A stretch of 64,000 nt of DNA from Hymenobacter cellulosilyticus. GTDB lineage: Bacteria > Bacteroidota > Bacteroidia > Cytophagales > Hymenobacteraceae. The notes under the pieces were generated by a model that saw only the letters and a program-made list of their open reading frames with translations, made no database searches and was not told where the DNA came from. The stretch lies in NCBI RefSeq assembly GCF_022919215.1, contig NZ_CP095046.1, forward strand, positions 4,268,501-4,332,500. Direction: 5' to 3'. Both the position numbers and the translations under genes were made by a program. Of the stretch, positions 58,344-64,000 are shown one piece after another (position 1 is the first letter of the stretch; every line of letters starts with the position of its first letter).

Positions 58344-58643
58344 TTAAATTCTTGCTGCCTCTGTCACTCGGGCTGTAGCTGCTCCGGGTTCCAACTGGTT
58401 CGGTCGCAGCACCCGCACCACCGACGGGCAGTTATTGGTTAGCGTGCCAGCTGCCCCGTTGATAGGGAAAGGCACGGTTTGCCCCACCACGATTTGCAGA
58501 ATCTGGGGAGCCTTGTCAGCTGTTTGCCAGCTTACCAGTCCCGGGCCGCCTCCGCCCTGCTCGGTGCGGTACAGATACACCACGTCTTCGATTTCATGCG
58601 CCTGGACCTGCTTCACTGCGCCAGGCAAAAGATTCTGGATCAT
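58344..58643 (-). CDS. Small protein of unknown function
   Basis: The 99-residue frame (ATG at 58643) encodes a soluble protein with segments IEDVVYLYRTEQGGGGPG and LQIVVGQTVPFPINGAAG that look like strands. It lies alone on the minus strand. I recognise no family, and it might be spurious. Confidence 0.45.
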   Translation of the reverse strand: MIQNLLPGAVKQVQAHEIEDVVYLYRTEQGGGGPGLVSWQTADKAPQILQIVVGQTVPFPINGAAGTLTNNCPSVVRVLRPNQLEPGAATARVTEAARI

Positions 58644-58756
58644 GTCGTGGATGGGTAGAGGCAGTTCTGAATGGCTTACTTGGGCTTGTCTAGAGTAGAT
58701 TACTCTACAAAGGAAGCTGCCCAGCCTCGGGCTTCTCCGCGTATAAGCACCTGTTT

Positions 58757-58858
58757 TTCAAACCAGGTATTTATACCTGGTTTGGTGGGCACGACTAACA
58801 AGCAAAAGGCCGGCTCAAGGCCAGAAGACTGATGCTTCTAACCTTAAACCGGCCCTTT
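58757..58858. repeat. Two hairpins downstream of the SDR gene
   Basis: CAAACCAGGTA and TACCTGGTTTG form a stem at about 58757-58782. AAAGGCCGG (about 58805) pairs with CCGGCCCTTT near 58858. They probably end transcription of the 58920 gene and of the 58344 gene. No other gene lies in this gap. Confidence 0.65.
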
Positions 58859-58919
58859 GTGCCTGCGAAACAGCTGCAGTGCTTCGCTGAAGCGGCAGAC
58901 CAACTGAAGCCCGTGGGCC

Positions 58920-59794
58920 TCAGCGGTTGCCGCGCATAGCTTTTTCGATTTCGTCCCACATCGGGGCCGGAATCATCTCCAGCTTGTTAAACTCGCCCGC
59001 GCCGTTAAGCCATTCGCCCCCGTCGATGGTCACGACTTCACCATTAACGTAGGCCGAGAAGTCGGACACGAGGTAGGCGGCCAGGTTGGCCAGCTCCTGG
59101 TATTCACCCACCCGCTTTAGGGGCACTGAGGCGGCCGGGTCAAGCTTTTCGGCCAGCGGAGCCGGAAACAGGCGGCTCCAGGCGCCTTCCGTCGGGAAGG
59201 GGCCGGGGCAATGGCGTTGGAACGGATACCGTATTTGGCCCACTCCACGGCCAGGGAGCGGGTCATGGCCAGCACGCCGGCCTTGGCCGCGGCCGAGGGC
59301 ACCACGTAGGCCGAGCCCACGGAAGCATATGTGGTAACAATATTGAGAATGGTGCCGGGCTTTTTGTCGGCAATCCAACGCTTGCCGAAAGCCAGAGTGC
59401 AGTTGTAGGAGCCGCGCAGCACGATGTCGACAATCACGTCGAAGGCCTTGTGAGAAAGCCGCTCGGTGGGGCTGATGAAGTTACCGGCGGCATTATTCAG
59501 CAGCACGTCCACGCCGCCAAATGTGTCGACGGTTTTTTGCAGCATGGCTTCCACTTCCTCGTACTTGCGCACGTCGCACTGCACGGCCAGCACGTTGCCG
59601 CCGGTTTGCTGGCGAAGCTCCTCGGCCGTTTTTTCCAGCACGTCGAGCTTGCGGCTGCTAATCGTTACGTTGGCCCCCAGCTGCAGGAAATAGGTGGTCA
59701 TGGCCCGGCCCAGGCCAGTGCCGCCGCCCGTCACGACGATGGTTTTGCCTTGCAGGGCATTGTCGCGGAGCATGGGTTGAGAGTAGGCTGACAT
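58920..59794 (-). CDS. SDR oxidoreductase, 2,4-dienoyl-CoA reductase-like, frameshifted
   Basis: The NADP-binding GGGTGLG near residue 24, the NNAAGNF motif, and the long LAVEWAKYGIRSNAIAPGPF region match 2,4-dienoyl-CoA reductases of the SDR family, used in breaking down unsaturated fatty acids. The canonical Tyr is replaced or shifted in this group, as in DECR. One base is missing in the G run at 59205-59208 (C on the coding strand). Repair restores NAIAPGPFPTEGAWSRLFP and 291 residues. Confidence 0.85.
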
Positions 59795-59902
59795 AGAAAA
59801 GGGGAGTAAAAAGGGAAGGATGGGAAAGCTGCAAGAACGGTAATTGTTGGCTTTGCCCCTATATAAAACGAGAAGAAGGATTTTTTCCCACCTTTGGGCC
59901 TC

Positions 59903-60755
59903 ATGACTGCCACTGCCTCCTCCTCTCCTGTTCTTCCTTCCATTGCGGTGCTCGGCTGCGGCTGGCTGGGTTTGCCCTTGGCCAAAAGCCTGGTGCAGGC
60001 CGGCTACCCCGTGGTGGGCTCAACCACTACGCCCAAGCAGCTGCTCACCCTGCGCGACGCGGGCATCACGCCCTACCTGCTCCAGCTGGGCCCCGATTTC
60101 AGTGCCACCGACGCCGACACGCTCCGGGCCATGCTGACTGGCACTGAGGTGCTGGTACTCAATATTCCGCCCAGCAAAGCCGGGCCGGGTGGCTATCCGG
60201 CCCTGCTGCGCCCAGTAGGCAGCGCCGTGGCCGCCGCCGGCGTCCGGCACGTGCTGTTCGTAAGCTCCACGAGCGTATACCCCGACGAGCCCCGGCCCAT
60301 GACCGAAGCTGACGCCGTGGCTTCAGCCGAGGCCTCTTCCGACCTGCTGCGGGCGGAAGGGCAGTTTACCTCGGCTAACGGGCAGTGGCAAACTACAGTA
60401 GTGCGCCTGAGCGGCCTGATTGGTCCGGACCGTCCGCCGGGCCGCTTTCTGGCGGGTCGCCAGAACGTGCCCAACGGCGACGCCCCGGTCAACCTGATTC
60501 ACCTCGACGACTGTATCGGGCTACTTATCAGTATTATCCAGCAGAATATCTGGGCCATACCTTCAATGCCAGCGCCGCTCAGCACCTCTCCCGCCGGGAG
60601 TTCTATGAGGCCGCCACCCAGCAGCTGGGCCTGGCCGCTCCGGTTTTTGGAGCGAATTCGGGCGGGGCAAAACCATCGACAGCAGCCTGATCCGCCGCAC
60701 CCTGCACTATGAGTTTCAGCACGACAACCTGCTGGCGGCCCTGGAATACTGCTAG
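59903..60755 (+). CDS. NAD(P)-binding YeeZ-like protein, two frameshifts
   Basis: The N-terminal Rossmann fold starts SIAVLGCGWLGLPLAKSLV, with SSTSVYPDE downstream as in SDR-type epimerase relatives such as E. coli YeeZ. The catalytic Tyr lies in VYPDE, while the usual Lys is not obvious. One base is missing at the G run 60552-60554 and one at the G run 60664-60667. Repair gives HTFNASAAQHLSRREFYEAA and a C-terminus EFQHDNLLAALEYC, 284 residues in all. The gene diverges from the SDR gene with about 100 bases between starts. Confidence 0.82.
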
Positions 60756-60823
60756 GATCTAAAAACCAAACCCTTTTTGCCCTGCGCTGGTCAGACTTTG
60801 CCAGCAGTAGCGGTTGACTGGGC

Positions 60824-60884
60824 AAATCGTCCCGTTCGTTTTAAAAATGGACGGGACGATTTTCAAAATCGACGGCACGATTTA
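60824..60884. repeat. Operator-like inverted and direct repeats
   Basis: AAATCGTCCCGT at 60824-60835 is exactly mirrored by ACGGGACGATTT at 60851-60862, and a near copy, ACGGCACGATTT, follows at 60871-60882. The block lies 60 bases before the flavoprotein start. It could be a regulator site; function is inference. Confidence 0.45.
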
Positions 60885-60939
60885 GACCACCCAACCGGTT
60901 GATTTGCTAACCGGGCGAATCTGGGGTTATCTTTGCCTT

Positions 60940-62202
60940 GTGAATACTGATAAACTGACGGTCGTGGTGCTGGGAGGTGGGGCGGCCGGCTTTTTCGGCG
61001 CCATTGCCTGTGCCGAGGCCAACCCCGCGGCCCGCGTGCTGCTAATAGAGAAAACCGGTAAGCTGCTGAGCAAAGTGCGGGTATCGGGCGGGGCCGCTGC
61101 AACGTGACGCACGCCTGCTTTTCGGCTGCCCAGCTGGTGCAGCACTACCCGCGGGGGGCAAAAAGCTCAAGGAGCCTTTCCAGCAATTTGGGGCCCAGGA
61201 CACGGTGCGCTGGTTTGAAGACCGCGGCGTGGCCCTCAAAACCGAGGCCGACGGCCGCATGTTTCCTACCACCGATTCGTCGGAAACCATTGCCCAGGCC
61301 CTGCTGGAAGCGGCCCGCAACGCCGGCGTGCAGATTCTGCAGAACACCAATGCCGAGCAGGTGGAGCCCCAGCCCCAGGGTGGCTTCCGGATTCATCTCA
61401 CCGGCACGCACGCCCAGACCCTGACGGCCCAGCGCCTGCTTGTGGCCACTGGCGGCGTACCCAAAACTGAGGGGTACAACTGGCTGCGGCAGTTGGGCCA
61501 CACCATTGCCGAGCCAGTTCCGTCGCTGTTTACCTTCAACGTGCCCGAGTCGCCGCTCAAGGAGTTGATGGGCGTGAGTGTGCCCCACGCCCGCGTCGTC
61601 ATAGCCGGCGAAAAGCTTGATTATGAAGGCCCTCTGCTGATTACCCACTGGGGCGTAAGCGGCCCGGCCGTGCTCAAGCTCTCGGCCTGGGGTGCCCGTC
61701 GTTTGCATGAGCTCCAATACACCGGTACCGCCCTGGTCAACTGGATTCCGACCTACAACGAGGAAACACTGCGCCCCTGGCTGCACACCTTCCGCGACGA
61801 CAACGGCAAGAAAGTGGTGCTGGTCAACCCGCTGTTTGGCTTGCCCCAGCGCCTGTGGCGGGCCCTGGTGGAGCAGGCCGGCATCGGGCCGAGGTTCGGT
61901 GGAGCGAGCTGCCGGCCAAAGCTCAGAACCGCCTGATTGAGCTGCTATTACGCATGCCGCTGGCCGTGCGCGGCAAAACTACTTTCAAGGAGGAATTTGT
62001 AACCTGCGGGGGCGTCGTGCTAGGCGAAGTCAACATGAAAACTATGGAAAGCCGCTTGGTGCCCGGCTTGCACTTTGCCGGCGAGGTGCTGGATATTGAC
62101 GGCATCACCGGCGGCTTCAACTTCCAGGCTGCCTGGACCACTGGCTTTCTGGCCGGCCAGGCTATGAGCCGCGCCGGGAGCTTAGTTTCAGTCGGTACTT
62201 AA
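60940..62202 (+). CDS. BaiN-like FAD-dependent oxidoreductase (HI0933 family), three frameshifts
   Basis: The FAD-binding Rossmann motif VVLGGGAAGFFGAIACAE lies at the N-terminus, followed after repair by KVRVSGGGRCNVTH, the family hallmark, and a late GEVLDIDGITGGFNFQAAW. Proteins of this group are flavoproteins of often unknown substrate; BaiN is one relative. One base is missing in each of the runs at 61090-61093 (G), 61153-61158 (G) and 61889-61890 (C); with repair the protein is 421 residues. GTG at 60940 is the likely start. Confidence 0.85.
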
Positions 62203-62519
62203 GGCGGCCGGGGGCCGTTGCAAGTTGCCCCTGCGTTGAATACCGCTTCGGAAGTACTTACGTAGCCCTCGGGTTCACAAACAAAATCGAAACTCGGGCA
62301 AGGCACTCTTTCATAGGCACTTCGTTCTACGCCTCCGCCGGTATCCTATCTAGGTTGGGCAGCCGCTCTAGTTGGTGCTCTTTCCTGATACTATTTTTTC
62401 GATATGCCGTGGTACTATGGATGTGTGACTAATTGCCGCTCTTGTAACCCTATTAGCACCCAGTCAGTAAAGAGAGACACAACCTTTGTTTCTACTACAC
62501 CTAATTTACTGACCCACTC
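62203..62519. other. Gap before the PA2169-type gene
   Basis: About 317 bases show no coding region or repeat I can recognise. The promoter of the downstream gene must lie here; I see no clear -33/-7 pair. Confidence 0.4.
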
Positions 62520-62975
62520 ATGGAAGCCAAAGCAACCCAAGCCCTGCTCAACGAACTGCTCGAAACTCTGAAAGACGGCGAAAAAGGCTATTCTACCGCT
62601 ACTGTCGATGTAGAAGATCATGACCTGAAGCAGGTATTTAAGAAATACGCCGTGCAGCGCGACGGTTTCCTGACCGAGCTGGAAGACCAGATGCACCAGC
62701 TCAACCTGAAAGCCGATGAGGAAAGCTCTATTACGGGCACCGTACACCGCGCCTTCATCAACCTGAAAGCCGCCATTACCAGCAAAAGCCGGGAAAGCAT
62801 TCTGAATGAGTGCGAGCGGGGTGAAGACTACGCCGTAAAAGCCTACCAGACGGCTCTGAAAGCCGAGGGACTGCCCGGTCAGCTGAAGACCATCATCGAA
62901 AAGCAATACCAGGGCATCCAGGAAGCTCACAACGAAATTCGCTCCCTGCGCGACGCGGCTTCGGCCTCGAAGTAA
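62520..62975 (+). CDS. PA2169-type four-helix bundle protein (DUF2383)
   Basis: The 151-residue protein matches the DUF2383/PA2169 group of ferritin-like four-helix bundles, with DGEKGYSTATVDVEDHDLKQ and a later RGEDYAVKAYQTAL; glutamate and histidine placement could hold metal. Such proteins are often stress-linked in Bacteroidota, but the function is unknown. A terminator follows. Confidence 0.88.
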   Translation: MEAKATQALLNELLETLKDGEKGYSTATVDVEDHDLKQVFKKYAVQRDGFLTELEDQMHQLNLKADEESSITGTVHRAFINLKAAITSKSRESILNECERGEDYAVKAYQTALKAEGLPGQLKTIIEKQYQGIQEAHNEIRSLRDAASASK

Positions 62976-62997
62976 TCCGATTAAACTTAAGTGCATA

Positions 62998-63030
62998 AAA
63001 AAAGCCCCGCCAGTTTTGGCGGGCTTTTTT
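62998..63030. terminator. Terminator between PA2169-type and DEAD-box genes
   Basis: AAAAAAAGCCCCGCC and GGCGGGCTTTTTT form a stem with a 5-base loop, usable from both sides. Confidence 0.88.
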
Positions 63031-63086
63031 GAGTTGAAGCTGAATGGTAGTCAGTACTGCCGACTACCATTCACTCATGCTTTAGT

Positions 63087-64000
63087 TTATTCGTCGAAGT
63101 CCTGACGCGGACGGGGAGCCGGACCTTCGCTGCGGTTGCCGCCACGGAAGCCGCCACCGTCGTTGTCGCGCTTGCCTTTGTAGCCGCCACCGTAGGAGCT
63201 GCCACCGTCACGGTTGCCTTTGTAGCCACCGCCGTAGGAGCTACCACCGCTGTTGCCGCCGCGGTAGCCACCTTCGCGGTTGCCGCCAAACGAGCCGCCA
63301 CCGCGGTTGAAGCCACCTTCGCGACGCTCACCGTACGAACCGCCCCGGTTGCCACCGAAGCCGCCTTCGCGACGCTCGCCGCCAAAGCCACCGCTGCGGC
63401 GCGGACGATCTTCGCCGCCACCAAATCCGCCGGGGCCGCGGGTGTTGCCTTCCTGCTGCGCATCGCCTTCCTGGCGGGGCGTAGCAATGTTGAACGACAC
63501 GGGACGACCCTGAATCGAGGTGCGGCCCAGCTTGGTGGTGATTTCCTCCGCAAACTCCGAAGGCACTTCCACAAAGCTAAACTTGTCGTAGAGGGCAATG
63601 TCACCGACTTTGCTGCCGGTCAGGGCCGTATTTTCGGCAATCAAGTCTACGATGTCGCGGGGATGAACCCGATCTTTCTTGCCCATGGTCACGAACAGAC
63701 GGGTGAAGCCCGGACGCACGGCGCCTTGCTGGCGGCCGGCTTCGAGGCTCTTCTCAGCCTGCTTGTCTTCCTTCATCGTCATGCGGAGCAGCGCGGCCGC
63801 CACGTCCAGCGACGTGATGTCCTCTTCCTGATCCAGCAGACGCTGCACGCGGGCAACGTACTTCTCCAGCTTGCCCTTCTCAATGATGTCCTTGATCTGA
63901 GCCAGGAACAGCGTGGTTTTAACCTCCGACACATCCTCAAACGAAGGAATACGCTCCTGCTTGATGTTGGCCTTGGTGAAGCGCATGATGTCGCGCAGCT
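63087..64000 (-). CDS. DEAD-box RNA helicase, DbpA/CsdA type, C-terminal part
   Basis: Only the last 304 codons lie in the window; the helicase core is off the right edge. The visible part starts LRDIMRFTKANI, passes a helical region, and has a DbpA-type RNA-binding domain (FTRLFVTMGKKDRVHPRDIV, then GDIALYDKFSFVEVP). The tail (about 110 residues) is Gly/Arg/Ser-rich with repeated GGGYKG and RREGGF units. Such helicases act in ribosome assembly and cold adaptation. Confidence 0.9.
   Translation of the reverse strand, partial: LRDIMRFTKANIKQERIPSFEDVSEVKTTLFLAQIKDIIEKGKLEKYVARVQRLLDQEEDITSLDVAAALLRMTMKEDKQAEKSLEAGRQQGAVRPGFTRLFVTMGKKDRVHPRDIVDLIAENTALTGSKVGDIALYDKFSFVEVPSEFAEEITTKLGRTSIQGRPVSFNIATPRQEGDAQQEGNTRGPGGFGGGEDRPRRSGGFGGERREGGFGGNRGGSYGERREGGFNRGGGSFGGNREGGYRGGNSGGSSYGGGYKGNRDGGSSYGGGYKGKRDNDGGGFRGGNRSEGPAPRPRQDFDE

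Overview
The window is a gene-dense, GC-rich stretch of a Bacteroidota chromosome, most likely a Hymenobacter or close relative in the Cytophagales. The support is: a type IX secretion sorting domain at the end of a secreted protein, an S46 dipeptidyl-peptidase, promoters of the TTG-N19-21-TAnnTTTG type, the order sigma-54 activator / LptE / SecG / GroES / GroEL, PA2169-type and DUF3127 proteins, and intergenic palindromes of kinds I recall from this group. Assignment to genus is inference. Almost everything looks like ordinary core or lightly accessory genome. I see no CRISPR array, transposase, prophage, integrase or toxin-antitoxin pair, and no convincing undescribed multi-gene system.

Layout. 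1-5.6 kb: Nif3-like tail, zinc-ribbon coiled-coil protein, TPR protein, PabB-like enzyme, CatA-like acetyltransferase and HAD hydrolase, with two composite palindromic repeats between them. 5.9-13.8 kb: miaB, a sigma-54 activator, lptE, an acidic-linker protein, secG, groES and groEL. 14-26.7 kb: peptide transporter, pckA, SDR, rsmE, rtcB, YdcF-like and DUF4159 proteins, membrane proteins, acyltransferase, patatin, metallo-hydrolase and accA. 27-28 kb: two tRNA-Asp genes with duplicated leaders flanking a GNAT gene. 28.1-38.8 kb: large secreted protein, beta-glucosidase, glycosyltransferase, LpxH-like phosphatase, Nudix hydrolase, DEAD helicase. 38.8-40.5 kb: AT-rich gap and an XRE-type regulator. 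40.5-50.8 kb: L,D-transpeptidase, M1 aminopeptidase, cyanophycinase, isoaspartyl peptidase, DUF3127 protein, SDR, AlbA-domain protein, DinB and YkvA proteins. 51-64 kb: DPP11-like peptidase, barrel-like protein, amidohydrolase, glycosyltransferase, DUF1571/LysM protein, dienoyl-CoA reductase-like SDR, YeeZ-like protein, BaiN-like flavoprotein, PA2169 protein and a DEAD helicase running off the right edge.

The most striking signal is technical. Twenty genes are broken by 32 single-base frameshifts. Every one is repaired by adding one G or C, usually in a G or C run, and none needs a base removed. Every repaired gene then has a length divisible by three, and most regain conserved family motifs at the joints. 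A 21st gene (22372-22715) may be the same. This is best explained by base-calling or assembly loss in G/C runs, so these genes are annotated as intact CDS with the shift positions given.

Other points of interest: two large nested inverted repeats whose outer arms supply the stop codons of three genes; an adjacent cyanophycinase and isoaspartyl peptidase that together could degrade cyanophycin; the duplicated tRNA-Asp units; and a sigma-54-like sequence with odd spacing before groES.
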